From contig PYIU01000002.1 in assembly GCA_003415625.1 (NCBI GenBank), positions 2,170,001-2,234,000 of the forward strand: a stretch of 64,000 bases of DNA. The letters are read 5' to 3'. Shown here one piece after another: positions 46,512 to 59,500 of the stretch (its first letter is position 1; the number at the start of each line of letters is the position of its first letter). The translations under genes and the position numbers were made by a program. Below the pieces are notes generated by a model. That model had not been told where the DNA came from, did no database searches, and saw only the letters and a list, made by a program, of their open reading frames with translations. Origin of the DNA: Aquanectria penicillioides (lineage: Eukaryota; Ascomycota; Sordariomycetes; Hypocreales; Nectriaceae).

Positions 46512-48054
46512 TCGCCAATTTATTCAGGGGAAAAAAGAAAGTTGTATTGATGTCCATTTTCTGTTGATGTAATTTGCGTCCGAGCTTGATGCTCAGATAT
46601 CTTTTTTTTAACGGTTGGGGTTAGGGAAACGAGAGCGATGGACTCTAGGAACGAGGGAAAGCTTTGGAGTACTGGAGTAGGAATTTTTGGCGTCCTCGCA
46701 GGGAGCGCCCATGTTCTTGTGCATTGGGGTATATTGTCCCGACTTGGCCTCTCCTTATGAGTCGGCACCTGTTGATCCTTTTTTTTTTTGTTGCCTTGCA
46801 CATGCATGCCAGATAATGACACAAAGCGTGTAGTTATGCGTTGTAGTCCCACTGGGGACAAATAATGGGTTTGACGAGAGTCATTGTTCTCTCGTAGACC
46901 AGGGAAATGAGCAAAAAGCAGTGTTTCGATACACCTTTCAAGTCCTCGTACAGTGATAAAAAAAAAGGTTTCATCATCGTGATGAATATTTGAATGAAAC
47001 ATGATAAAACCCTGGCGTTTTCCTAAACGATCTTCATCCATGCAAATCTGTTTGATAGAACGCTGGGTCCAGACCCTTGACGCCGCAGGTATTGTCCGCA
47101 GCAAGTCTGGTTGCGGGGTATGACGATTCGCCATCGCGAGAGAAGTTATCGTGACGCTTTTGCTTCGAGGAACAGGCCTGGGGTCACTGCAAGACTCAAA
47201 GGAAAGGACAGGGAGTGAGTGGATTCGCGGCTTGCAGCCATCAGACCATGGCAGTAAGCGGCAATGAGAAGCTAGCAGGCGTTTAAATGACGAATTTGAT
47301 GTGTCAATGATTCGCGAGGATATCCAGATAATGTCAGAACAGGTTGGACTACCGGGTAGGCAGTTTAGTTTTCAAGTTCAAGGTTAGTTGGTCACGAAGC
47401 AAATGATGCAAGGAGCTTCTCCACGGCGCAGACGTTTAGCTTATGAGATAACTGGAGCTATGGAATATACGGTTTGGGCATATTTGAGTTTTGCTTGGCA
47501 TGTTGTGTGTTTGATCTAATAGTGTTGAATACTACCTTGGCATGATGATGCAAGTTATAGCGTTGCTGGTGTCAGCTTTCCTCTATTCACCCTTGCTTGT
47601 GGGTTGACAATTCATAGACAGACCAAGATCTAACTAGCTTCGAAATTCCACCCCGCAATGACGCAGAATGCCCAGAAGATGCCATTCAAGATCAAATTGA
47701 GTTGCTCCAGGGGGGAAAAAGTCTGGGAACCCAAGGTTTAGACGCCAAGCGCGATGCGCAATCACGACATCTACTGACGCAATCCGGCTCCGCGTTCAGG
47801 AACGGTAGCTGGGCACGTCAACAGAGCCGCAGGTTATGGTGCAATCGCGTAGCTGCCGCAATGGGTCCCGTCCTCCATTAGCTTGGGTCGACCTCTGGGG
47901 TATGATGCAGGGCTGAGCTCGCCCCATGGAATGTTCGAATGCGTGCAGAGAATGGTGTGACGGGCACTGGCACCAACCGACGAAGATTCCACTGGCGAAG
48001 TTACAGGACGCGCTGTACGCACGCGCACGTATAAATGGATGTATATATGTACCT

Positions 48055-48088
48055 ATGTATGTATGTATGTATGTATGTATGTATGTAC
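48055..48088. repeat. (GTAT)n microsatellite
   Basis: About eight tandem GTAT units are present. Confidence 0.9.
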
Positions 48089-48626
48089 GCATTCGTTGGA
48101 CGCACGGGGTGCTCGAGTTGTGCGGCTGAGTGACGAGTGTGAGCGGCTATAAGCGGTGAAGACAAACGGCGAGGTGAATGATGCCATGGTGATGGTGTCG
48201 AGCACCATGAGCATCGTGTCCGTGTGACACTGGGTGTGCGCCATTGACGGGAGGGAGATTGCTGTTCATCTGACGATATCACATTTCATTTTCCCACTCG
48301 GACGGAAGGCCTATCAGCTCGGACGGCCGACGGGCGAGAGCGGTAAGGGCGAGAGGGCACGGATGACAGGGAACGGGAGGGGGGAACGATGGAGTCGAGT
48401 GCAACGGTTCCAGGCTGGGACGAGCGGCAGAAGACTTGATAATGGGTCGACAAGATAGAGGGAGATGTCTCGAGGTGAGGAGCGTGGGCACCCGCCGAGA
48501 GCGGATCGCGGAGGCGGCGCGGAGGCGGCGTGGAGGCGTGGAGAGTGGGACATGCAGCGGGTAGATGGGAGGCGGGAAGATGTCCGTGGTGGTGGTAGGG
48601 GAGGGGCCGATGAACACCCACGTCAC

Positions 48627-48662
48627 CGAGGGAGAGGGAGAGGGAGAGGGAAAGGGAGAGGC
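48627..48662. repeat. (GGGAGA)n purine repeat
   Basis: Five to six GGGAGA-type hexamers form a strand-asymmetric purine tract. Confidence 0.85.
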
Positions 48663-48824
48663 CAGAAGAGAGAAATCCAATCCAATACAACCCAACCCGA
48701 CGCCGGGCTGGAACGGTTTGGCTGATGCAACTGCAACCCGCGCTTCAGCTGCTGTAGAGGGTTGGTTGGGTGCTTTGCTGGCTCCGGCAGGCAAAACTGG
48801 ACTGACTGATAGAAACCAAGGCAG

Positions 48825-48870
48825 CGGAGGAGCAGGAGCAGGAGCAGGAGTAGGAGCAGGAGAAGGAGGG
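48825..48870. repeat. (GGAGCA)n purine-rich repeat
   Basis: About seven copies of GGAGCA with minor variants are followed by a G-rich tract to about 48900. Confidence 0.85.
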
Positions 48871-49070
48871 GTGGAGGGGAAGGGGGGGGAGGGGGGAGGG
48901 GTCCATGTGTTGTGTGATTGTGATAGTTACTGGAAAGCTGTCCATGACATGTAGGTATGGACGAGGATGGACGATATGGACCAGATAAACAGTCACGAGG
49001 TCTGCTTCCCTTAGCGGATCGACCAGAGATGGATGGATGACAATGGCTTATTTGGGTCATTGGCACAACG

Positions 49071-49130
49071 CACAGCACAGCACAGCGCAGCACAGCACAT
49101 CGCAGCATAGCACATCGTAGCACACACCAT
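49071..49130. repeat. (CACAG/CGCAG)n pentanucleotide repeat
   Basis: About eleven imperfect CACAG, CGCAG or CATCG pentamers are present. The antisense reads as a Cys/Ala/Val-rich ORF, which I regard as an artefact. Confidence 0.8.
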
Positions 49131-51289
49131 GGCGCGCACAAGCATGGCATGGCACGAGTTTGACCCGAGACGACAGAGACCGGGGGCGGAGTAACCGCCG
49201 GTAAGTCGATTCATCTGTCTGCTTGGCTTGGAGGCTTTGCAACCAGAGGCGATGCGATAAGCGTGCAGACGACAGGCGACGGCAGACACGAGAGGCCACA
49301 GCGTCACGGCGACACGGCAGGCATGGGGAGCGTCTCAGACGCAGGTAGGAAAGTTTGAGGATGCTTGGTGGAACACGACGAAGCTCCCGGTCTGCAAGTT
49401 GGCGGAAAAGTCCACAAATCCTCCTCCACTGATTGTCATGGAGATCGAGACGGGGACCTGGCGCCATGCCTGCAGAAAACTCTATGGGCAGCTTTGCCCA
49501 TTGCCCATTGCACTGTGGCATGTACCGTAACTTACACAATGTGCAGTACTATCCGTTGGTAGCGGCACGCAAGAAGCAAGCAAGCAAGCAACGGGATAAT
49601 TACCACCACCACGAGCACCACACCACCGCTGCCGCCGCCGCCGCCGCCCCCGCAAGTTAACAAGGGGGAGGGGGGGGGGGGGGGGAGAAGAGCACCACAA
49701 AGCTTAAGGGTCCTCCTCAGCTTGGGGTTTGTGTTATCCGCGACTCTACTCGACGGTCCAGAACTTAGCTATCTACTTTGGGTATGTATGGATATGTATA
49801 TCTCATGATAAGGAACCCGATACAGAACCACGAGGCCCATGAGCCTAGCTCCTTGCCTAGGATGAATACAGAAACCCGAGGGACGTGGAGACGATGATTG
49901 TCGGTAGGAAGCGGAAGGGGTGGGTCGGTGGTTTGTTGATAGATGCACGACATGGGGACGGGGGATGATGATGGGGGGGGTCCCCCAGAGGGGGGCGCAA
50001 AGCAATACCCGCAAATCATGATAAGGGCTGCTTGAGGCATGACGGGAGGAACGTGATAAGACAAACACCAGCGAGTGAGATGAAGCCAAGGCGACGTGGT
50101 TCCTGCAGCATCGGGTCCCCTTCCATCCCTCCAAGCCGCCCATCAGCACTACGAGCAACCGAACCGCCCAGACATGGATGCTTCAATGACGTGGGAGGGC
50201 TGGACAGGCGGGTGAGCGGACGGATAAGGACCGAGCCAAAGCAACGGGCGGGTCGATCTGGATGTGACGGGATAAGACGAACGGGCAGAAAAAAAAAAAA
50301 AAAAGAGCCAAGCAAGATAGGGTAAAGGATGGGATCGGAGATGAAGGGGAAGATCAAGGAGCCAGTGGTTGACGCAAAAGAGCCACAAGTAAGAAAGGGA
50401 CAAATTAAAAAGGGTCCCATCTGGTGGCGGGTACGGCGCGTCCATGATACCTTTCCTATGTGTCCTGTGACAACCAAGCTGCACCACAGGCCCCTTATCT
50501 CGGATGTCTTTGCCTGGTGGTGTTGCATGGCCAGGGTTAAAGGATGGGTTGCCATTTCAGATCCGAAGTCTTGTGTCGGCCTCGCATCGTGTTATAGGCT
50601 CACGACGGTAGTTTCCAACGAGCGCGAGCTTGCTGACCTATCCCTCGGCTGCATCCCACCTTGACCAAATTATCGAGGCCCTCCATCTGTTGCTGAATGG
50701 GAGGGATTGGTTCCAAGGGATTGGTTGGTTGCAGATGCAGAGATGGATGAATCGAGTATGACCAACCCTCCATTTCGTCCACCTTCAGCCCAGCCTGGAC
50801 CAGCCTGTCCAAGCCCACGGGGTCTTGGTGCCTCTATTCAGCTCATCCCCGTTCGTTCAGGGACCTGGATGTGGGAACGGGGACGCGTGGGTGTGAACCA
50901 ACGTGGGTTGAGACATGGGCGGCGTGGGCACTTTTTTTTCTTCCCTTTCCTCTCCCTTTCCTCCCTACGTGCTTCATTTCTCGTCGTGAAGAACACGGCT
51001 ATCGGGATTGGTTCGTCACCGTCACCGTCATCACCATAACGCCTCCATTGGGATTCTCGACCACCTAGATTTTTTCTACATCTCTGCTCGGCCTTTACAC
51101 CGAGGCTATCCGATGATCACCGTGCTGGAACGATTGGCCCGTGAGCACAGATGATGTGATCTGGACCGTTGCGGCTCAGCTCCAGGGACCCTCCCGTGAA
51201 CCCACTCCCCAGAAATTTTGGTAAATTTTTTTTCTTACGTCGAGTTTTTAGGTGTGGTTAGCATGAATCTGGAGATCTTTCTCCATCCA

Positions 51290-51493
51290 TACAGTGGTTA
51301 TCCTAGTAACTGGAACGAATTCAGACATCCCTGTTTTGCCTCGAATCGTTCCGGTTAGAGGGCGAATTCCATAAACAGGGGTGAAAATACTATGAGAAGG
51401 ACCCAAAACACCCCTGCAAAGAGATGAGAAAATATTCCATTTATCGGGCGTTTTCCACACATTGGCGTTCCAGTTACTAGGATAACTACTGTA
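51290..51493. mobile_element. 200-bp MITE with 26-bp terminal inverted repeats and TA duplication (Tc1/mariner type)
   Basis: The terminal repeats at 51292-51317 and 51466-51491 are inverted copies of 26 bp with one mismatch (fifth base G versus A). Both begin CAGT at the outer end, and the element is flanked by TA on each side (51290-51291 and 51492-51493), the target-site duplication of Tc1/mariner/pogo transposons. The 148-bp interior has no coding capacity, so this is a non-autonomous element that would need a transposase elsewhere. The near-perfect arms suggest recent insertion. No second copy was noticed in the window. Confidence 0.85.
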
Positions 51494-52318
51494 TTCCATT
51501 TTTTTTTTCTTAGCCCCGCCCTTCTTCTCTCCCCCTTAGTGCAAATTAAATCGTGGTCTATTTCCGAGCCGCAAGTGGTCCACCTTGCCCTCAAGGTGAG
51601 AAAAGTATGGGGACTAGGAAAAGTGAGGGTTCGTCGAGATGCAGAGCGGGAGGAGACCGAGGCCTAGATACCTACAGTGGAGTTCCCTGGAGGAATAAAA
51701 AAGTATCTTCCCAAAATGGAATTGTGTGTCTGCACTACATGTTCTCGAGATCGGGGTAAACCTTGAGAATCGATGGAGTTGCCCGGAAACGGGCTCACAC
51801 GGCTCTCCAGGCATTGTTCCATTTTCCTTCTTCCCACGCCGTTTCCGCCCTCGTGGGTTGATGCTACTCCATCAAGCACGCTGTCGTCGGCGGCGTAGCT
51901 GCATGGGACGAGGGCGTGATCTTTGCCGTTGGGCCACGGACACGGGTCTGGGTTCTTGAGCGTGGGGAGAGTTGACAGCGACCCTGAGAGAACATGTCAA
52001 AGCGGCGGGCGTGCTGGTGCCATGCCATGCCATGGGACGGGAGGTTGCATCCAAAGCTGGCAATTCCGAAACGGAGCCGCACACCACCTAGGCCCTGCAG
52101 ATCACGCCGAAGCCACGGACCTTGACGGGCTTACTTGAGGGCTTCTTGCGGATTCCATATGGCTATGTACGCATGTTCCATTCGTCGCCGTGTCATCTGC
52201 CTAAGATTGGCGAGAAGCAGCATGCGCAGCACCCAAGAACTCCGTTGCAACCTAGAAGTAGATACTGTACCTAGTGGAGAAGGCGCATCATGTAGGCGCG
52301 AACCGGCCCCAGATGAGC

Positions 52319-52342
52319 CACACACACACACACACACACACA
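52319..52342. repeat. (CA)n microsatellite
   Basis: Twelve CA units are followed by CT-rich sequence. Confidence 0.9.
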
Positions 52343-53825
52343 ATCTCTCTCTGTGTCGCACACATGTAGTTACTGTAGGCACACATACGCATACGCACTC
52401 TCGTACACACGCACAAGTGACCCCACGCCCTCAAGTCATCCCACGGTGACCATGATGCCTGCTCCTGCTCTGGGACTCCCAGGGCTCAACCGCCCAGGTG
52501 CTTCTTTTGGTGGTGCTGTTGGCGGCGGGCTTGCTGTTGTTAGGGCCTCGGACCTCCTCGAGGGAAACTACCTATCGTATTGCGTGTCATGTCGCAGCGC
52601 ATCGTACCGTATCGTCCTACAGCACCTCCCCGCAGCACGGTGCTTTCGCCTATGTTTGTCCGGACCGGCCCATGCAATCGTGGCCATCCAGTATTCCGAG
52701 GAGGAGTGGGCGCAAGAGGCGCGTGAAAGTGAGGGGTTCGTGGCCGACACCAGTAGATGCCATGGCCTGCCGCATGGCTTGATGACCATCGGCAATGTCT
52801 TGACTCAAGTGAGTCGTTTCGCTTGGTTGCCCCCCTCGTCGGATCCAACTTCGTCAATGAGCCGGCGTTGGTCTGGTGTCTTGCCCATGTCTCTTTTCTG
52901 GGGCGTCGCGGCCGTCAGTGCCAAGGGCCCCCCGCTTGTCCAAAGTCCAACCCCGCAACCTATTTGCGCCGCCACGAGATGGTCTGGTTTACTTTTTGCA
53001 GCTCAACAGCAGGTGAGCCAGCAAGATGAGCGCCGAGAGGGGGTGGCAGAGGACCACAACTGATACTAGTCTCTCCATGGGTCTCAGCGGAGATAGATGA
53101 AAGCATCTCCGGGCGACAAATCGAGGGAGAGGGGAGGGGCTTGGGTCAAGGAGGCGTACGCACCCTGATGAGGTGAGGTCAATTGAGCGAGATGATGACG
53201 AGGGGCATGGAATTGAGCCACGGCATTGGGGAAAAAGGCGAAAAAATGATCCGAGCAGACAACCCGCGGGCCCGACAGCCGCAAATACGCAATCGAGCAG
53301 CATGAGCACCGGAGACATGAAGCAATGGGCAGGAGGGCCTGTCAAAACCCCGGCTCCGTCTCCGACCCCGTTCTAGTGGGGGTGTTTATTCTCGGTGATG
53401 CAAGAGAGCGCAGAGGCACAATGGGGAGTACGGATGGAGACAATCGTGCAGTGCAGGAGCACTGCAGCCACCCAGCACAGCTTGGCAAGGATAGGCTGGC
53501 CTCGGCAGAGCTGGGTTGCTTGCTTTGTTTGTTTGTTTGTTTGCTTGAGGATCGTGATGGGAAAACCTTGAGAGGTTGGTGGAATGCGAATTGCCTGGAA
53601 TTGACTTGGGGCGTGCAGCTGCTCGGAATTGGTTTCTGGTTACGATTGCGATTGCGATCGCACTGTATCTGCAACCGGAGCAATGAGGTGGTGTCCGAAG
53701 CGGTGGTGTGTTCTTCTGTATCATGTCGCATGTCTTGTCAGTCCAATCTAGTTAGGTGCCTAGTTTTGCGGCGGTGGTTGGTGGTGCTACCGCTGCTGCT
53801 TCCGCTGCCGCCGCTGTGCCAGACT

Positions 53826-53882
53826 ACTGTACTGGTGGGTAGGTAAATAGGCAAGTAAGTAGGTAGGTAGGTAGGTAGGTAC
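53826..53882. repeat. (GGTA)n / GTAA-type tetranucleotide repeat
   Basis: An imperfect then perfect run of GTAG/GTAA units ends in TACCTAGCTAGG. The same tetramer forms the repeat at 26966. Confidence 0.85.
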
Positions 53883-56800
53883 CTAGCTAGGCATGTAGGT
53901 CTGTATGTGCTATTGCTGCTTGCTGCTGCGGCGGTGTCGGCAGCACCTTGTTGAGCCCATGTCGAGCAACGCAATCGATCGATCAATCAATCAATCATCG
54001 TGGCCTGTGGCTCCTCTAGATGCATTGGCATCGTCCCCCGTTGCAGCTTGGATACGGCAGAGTTAGGTTGGCGTGCATGCGAGAACGAAAGGTCGTCGAT
54101 AAGCCTACCTCCCGATATGCCCGATATGTGTCTCGACCTTGGCCGCTGGCTGAGCCTGGAGGGCGCCTCTCTCCAGGGCCGGGTGGAAACAACGAACCTC
54201 GGGCCTCGCATCTCAGATTTGACACCTCGCTGGCTGGCCACTGACATGGCATGGCATGACTACTGATACGTACGGTTTCCGACGGAAGTAGTGGCAGTGC
54301 TATCGACGGTGGCCTCAAAAATACGAACGGACACCTCCCGGCCGTCCGGGAAAAACGAAACGGGCCGTGACGGCAACGACGGGTCCAGAGTTTCGTTGGC
54401 GTAATGGCTTCGCAACACGCAAGAATGGGCCAGCAAGACGAACAACGATGCCGCGAAACGTGCTCGGCGGGGTGGATGAGACGAGCAGGGTCCTCAGCGC
54501 TTCAAGTGGCTCCATGCAGTGGTCCATGGCTAGTGGTCCGCTTGGGTACCCTTCCCACCTACCACCCTGGCGGCTTGATCATGGCCATCCAGTGCTGCAC
54601 TGTGTATGTGTGTCTGTGTGTGTCTCTCTCCCTCTGGCCTCTGGCCCTGTCCTGTGGTCGGCCTCCCAGTCTCCTGCAAAGTGGGCCCCCCTCTTTTCTC
54701 CCCCAGTGGAGGCGGCCCCTCACCTTGGTGGAGAAGTTCAGCACGGTGCTCGCAGAGAACAGTGAGGATGAGACAAGAAAATTATGTCAACATAATAGTC
54801 TGTCTGTCTTCGGAAGCGTTGATAATGATGGACAGACACTTGGCTTCTACGTATTGCTATTACTGTGTTGTACTGTACAAAGAGCCGTGATCAATCACAT
54901 CGTGGAATTGCACCTTTGACGGGCGCCTATTTTCTTTCTTGCCCACCTGGATGGCCTCACTACCAAATGAACAATGACAAGGCAGGCGACTTTATCAACC
55001 CTCCCTCATCATAGACCGCCACATCGTCCATGACTACCTGCACTATTTACCTAAACCGCCCAACAATTGTGCGATTCCTAATAACCATCCCATACCATCC
55101 CCATGCCTTGTCGTGACCATGGATGGCATCCTAGGCCAAAGCCCATTCCAATCCAATCCAATCCGAATCCATCATCGTCCAGTCAGCTGCCCACCCCTCC
55201 CTTGGCTTTAACCATCTCTTTCTACGCATACTGTATCTGTCTGCCTCCATCCACTTTTAGCCATCCGAGCCTCCCACACCCTTCAATCCTTCTCTCCTGC
55301 AACCCCCTCCTCAACCTCCTTGCCCCCCCTCCGATGAACCCACGTCCTTCGTCTGCCACTCACAGCCACTGCGCAGGGCTTTGCTCCAAGCTACCCACAC
55401 CCCCCAAAACACCTAGCTGGGGGAGCACGACAAGGAAGAGAAGCGCGTCCCTGACATTGTCCGTGATGCTAGCTCCGATCGGGATGGACGGAGCCCTGTG
55501 CTGCACGACGTGCGCTGTCCGCAACCCAGGCAAAGCAATTCCACCCGTCGTGGCCGCCGCCGCCGCCGCCTCCGCTCATCGTCGCCGTCCGCTGGTGCTC
55601 GACGGCAGCTCTGGACGCCTTTCGCATGTTCAGGTACTGCATCTCTGCTGCATGTACCTACCTAGGTGTGCCCTGCTACCAGGGATCCCATGAGAGGATC
55701 CCCCCATGGCTCATGGGTGATGACGAGATTTGCGTGCCCCCTCTCCGGGACATGCTGCCATACATACGGAGTAGTCCAGCCAGCGTCTTTCTTCCTATGC
55801 GCGAGGCCCCTACTAGCCCCGAGGATTCAGACATGCCGGGACGTACACTACTAGTATAGGTAGTCGACCGCTGCAACATCGAGCTGGCTGCATATTCCCT
55901 GGTTCGCCAGTCTGCCGCCTCTGCTTCTGTTTGCTGCTTCTTTGAATCCCCCATACCCGTGTCATGCCAAGTCTGTCCATTGAGAGAGCTTCCGGCCCTG
56001 GTAAGCAAGCTACCTGCCGCAAAACATACAAGAACTCAAGCTTCCCCATCTTCCAAGCTCCGGTTTCCCCTCCCCCGTCTCTTGATCCCATCCCATCTCA
56101 ACCCAACCCAGCCAAACCAAACCAAAGTCTTGACGGTCCGTGACTCTTCAATCCTGCTCTGATTCTCCATCCGCCCACCGATCATCTTTCATCCTCCCCA
56201 CTCGGCTTTCCTTCGGTCGCGAAGGGGCTCCATACTCATAAAGTGCCGCTCCTCCTGCCAAGCATTCCCGTGCCCGCTATTAGACTCAGCTCTTATCAAT
56301 CAATCTGCCACCAATTCCTCCACTTTCTCAGAGGGCCTGCCTGCCTCGCCAGCTGGTGCTCTACCTAAGCCAGCCCGCCCACCCATACCACAACGCTGGT
56401 CGCCAGGTTTCCCGTTGTTATTTCGGCCTCAACGCCGCCTTGTTCAGTCAGCGGGTGTCAGACGCGACCACACTCTCTCCAAATCCAGAGAGTCACCCAC
56501 GCTCACATTTACCAATTCACACTCACACGCACCCGCGCGCACACGCACACACAGCCAGGCTCACGCTCACGCTCACCCTCTCTGCCTCTATATTACCTCC
56601 CACGCGCGCACACACCTCTTGCCTTACCGGACACATTACCACCACACCACGCCACCGACACAGACACAACGAATCCCCAACGGGACCAAGCCCACCGAAA
56701 AGGTCACAAGAAGTCGCCAAATTTTTACCAACCAGGTCCGCTGCCGCCGCTCCTCCCTGCCAAGTCCCTGCGAGTCCTTGCTCATCCCCTGGCCTCGCAT

Positions 56801-58360
56801 CAACCAACTGGGACGACGGATCCACGGTCCCTGTCAATAAGTCGACAGTGTGGCCGACAGTTGCAGCGCCGATTGCTTGTCGCCATTGGTTGGCTCTCGC
56901 TGGCAAACCATCTCCGCTTTCGGCTCCTCGCTCACTCAATCACGACGACAAGAGTCGAGTCACAGGTGCCCCAACTTTTCGCAAGCCATCTCGTACAAAA
57001 GGTCTCGCGTGCCCCGACTTCGCCCAACTCGCCGCGTGGACTGGCGTATCTATCAAATCTCGAGTTGAAGGAACCTTTCCTTAAACCTCCCACAATCCTT
57101 TGGGATCTTTGATTGCCTTCCTTCACTCATCCTCCTTGATCCCCCCCCCCTTAGCATTCTCCCTTTTGCGAATTAAGCGAACGAGTATCCGCTTATTTGG
57201 CCAAACAACGAACCGTCTAGTTCTGTAGCACCACGCCTGCCGCCATCTTCACAGTGCAAGGCCACTCATCTTCAGGCCCCCTCGCGCCCCAGTGCCCGCT
57301 AAAACAACCACCAAACTACCCCCTCCTTCATCTCCATCGCACCAAGGCGCCCCCGGTCCTGTTTGGCTCTAACTCTCTCGACTAATTCGACTTACACTGC
57401 GGATACTCGACACTCGCACCATCACGCCCGCTCGACACTTAAAATTATCCAAGTAGCCAGCACTTTTGCCCTACCGTACCCGAACCTAAGATAGTTCAGC
57501 CTCGTCCCCACGTCGCAGATCTGCTAGTCCTGCCAGTGCCTGATCAGTGACGCAACCTAGAGGCCGTCTCCCGTCAGGAACTGACGCCTTTTTCTTGCTC
57601 CCTAGAGTCATCGAGATTTCCGCGAACGGGAATTAGATTCAGGGACCCCCCACCTCTTCTCCTCTCTCCTCCCTCAGAAGCCGGGCCGCAGCTGAAGCCT
57701 AAAAAAGGCCGACTCTCCCTTTCGTTGGTCCAGCTTCTTCCCTTCCCTCGGTCCAACGCTTGACTTGTCACCATCCGCAAGAAAAAAAAAAATCCCCACA
57801 CTAGCCCACTGGCCTCCTGCCTTCGGGGAATTGTCGTCCTCTCGTCCCTGCACATGTGCAGGCGCCCCGACCACACAATTTGCCACTCCGAAGCCTCAAC
57901 CCTGGCATTGCACATTCTCGATTTGTTCGGCAGCGACAAGGCCCAAGAAAAAATTTTTACATCTACTTTCGCCCCGGCTCCCGTTGGCTTGAATATTCGT
58001 TCAGGGACGCGACAGGCAAAGGCATTGAAATTTGGCAGCCTAAGGGCCCGATAAGCAAGGTCCTCCCCGCAGTCGAACCACTGAAAGTGTTCGCACGCCC
58101 ACCCTACCGACTCAGCGCACTGAACCCAGTGTCAGCATACCCCCCCAAGCGCCTACTATCAACAAGCACCCGGGTCGTATCAGTACTTGTACTGGTACCT
58201 TTCCCTCTTTATCTTTGCTCCCCATCCACACCCATCTCCACCTCCACCTCACCAACACTCTGGTCATATCATCTTTTCTATTCCCGGCCATTTGAGGCCA
58301 AAATTTCTTCTCGCTTTTCTCTCACTTCTATTCCTTTCTTCTTCTGTCCCTCCACCCGCA

Positions 58361-59500
58361 ATGCATCACAGCCGCAAGAAGTCGGGCCACGGCCTGCCCA
58401 ACACCTCCATGACGGACGTGCGAAAAGCCGTCACTGCGACCGATCCCGCGAAGTACAAGCGACCCGCCATGACCCGAAGGCACACTCCTCAAAAGCTGGG
58501 CCGTAGTCAACGTGAACGGGAGCGAGAATGGAGCGAATCTTGGGAAGACGAACGTGAAAGCTTCCCTCAGTTCTGGTACGTCTCACGTCAGCCCTCAAAA
58601 TCTCCAACTGAGTTGTGCTTTTTTTCCCATGTTTTTTTTTTTGCTTTGCCTCGAACGTTTTTCCCGTCCAAGCCGCCAACCAGCATTCCTTTGTTCCTTG
58701 GTTCCTTGCTTTTTGCCCTAGCAGCCCGCAGATGCCGTCATCCCAGGCACCAGGCAACTGGGTTTTCACATCGCCACCATTTTCAAGATGACAAGAAAGA
58801 ATCCTTGTGCTGATCTCAGTTTTCATTTATAGTATGACTTGCGAGAAGCAATTCATTCCTCACGACGACATGGGTCTCTATTGCTCTGACAAGTGCGTAC
58901 AAGATCTTCCTTCTAGAGTGTGGATCTTCACATTCCACTTTTGCCTCCCCCCGGCGCAATTCTCCGGGTTCGTGTTGCTAATTATATCACTATAGTTGCC
59001 GCCGAATTGATCAGACGTCGACGTCACAGGCCGCCTCTTCAGCACGGAGTTACGCGTCCAACAACTACCCCTTCTACGCTGCGGGCAACCCGGAACCCAA
59101 GGACATCATCCCTCGAGCTTCGCCCTCGCGGCCCAGTTCCATGCATTTTAGCTCTCCACCGATCACGCCCGGTACCGGCTCGGCCGCTTACCAACACACT
59201 TCGGCCATCTCGGCACTCCGGTCCCTCAATGTCCGCCCTCCGAGTCCTCCGTCACCGACCGGCAGCTCGAGCAACTTGTGGCCCTTCAGTCGCAGCGCGG
59301 CGACGAGTCCCCACAACTCGTACTCACGACCTTCTGCGGCCTACTTTTCGTCTACCTACGATGGTGGTTACTATGGCGGCGGTGCTTACACTTACGACGG
59401 GACCTCTAGTGGCATGGACCGCCCGCTGCCATCCCGCCATCCCGGGACCTACTCGCGCCCCAAGAGCATTGAACTCGTGACGCCCATGGTCGGCCGGTAA
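58361..59500 (+). CDS. ecl1: ECL1-like (life-span regulatory factor) small Cys-motif protein
   Basis: This is a member of the fungal Ecl1 family (PF12855 type), regulators linked to chronological life span and stress or sulfur limitation in yeasts. Three exons, 58361-58575, 58833-58892 and 58996-59500, with introns of 257 and 103 bp, give 259 residues. Splicing assembles the diagnostic Cys motif exactly at the exon joins: FPQFC, MTCEKQFIPHDDMGLYCSD and NCRRIDQTSTSQ, that is C-x2-C...C-x3-C with the LYCS core. The N-terminus is basic (HHSRKKSGHGLP) and the C-terminal half is Ser/Tyr/Gly-rich, including SSTYDGGYYGGGAYTYDG. The middle exon is only 60 nt, so ORF-based annotation would miss it. 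The long pyrimidine-rich leader upstream suggests post-transcriptional control, as inference. Confidence 0.87.

Larger units (their letters stand above)
46512..58360. other. 12-kb region without recognisable genes; microsatellites and one MITE
   Basis: ORFs of up to about 240 codons exist on both strands (for example 52353-53063 and 56356-57084), but none shows family motifs, intron-exon continuity or a plausible start context. The sequence contains many short tandem repeats and a 200-bp inverted-repeat element (both annotated separately). From about 55100 the plus strand turns pyrimidine-rich and probably includes the promoter and a long leader of the ECL1-like gene. Stretches of GGGTAGGTAGG-type and GA-rich repeats at 48300-48900 are simple sequence. 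Confidence 0.5.

Noticed and set aside
52353..53063. 236-codon ORF on the plus strand
   Set aside because: It begins in a CA/CT simple repeat and shows no recognisable domain; a chance ORF in GC-rich DNA is likelier.
48055..53882. CRISPR-like or satellite arrays
   Set aside because: These are 2-6 bp microsatellites with no spacers; the genome is fungal.
56356..57084. 242-codon ORF in the pyrimidine-rich region before the ECL1-like gene
   Set aside because: The His/Thr/Pro-rich composition reflects CA and CT repeats; overlapping frames are equally open.
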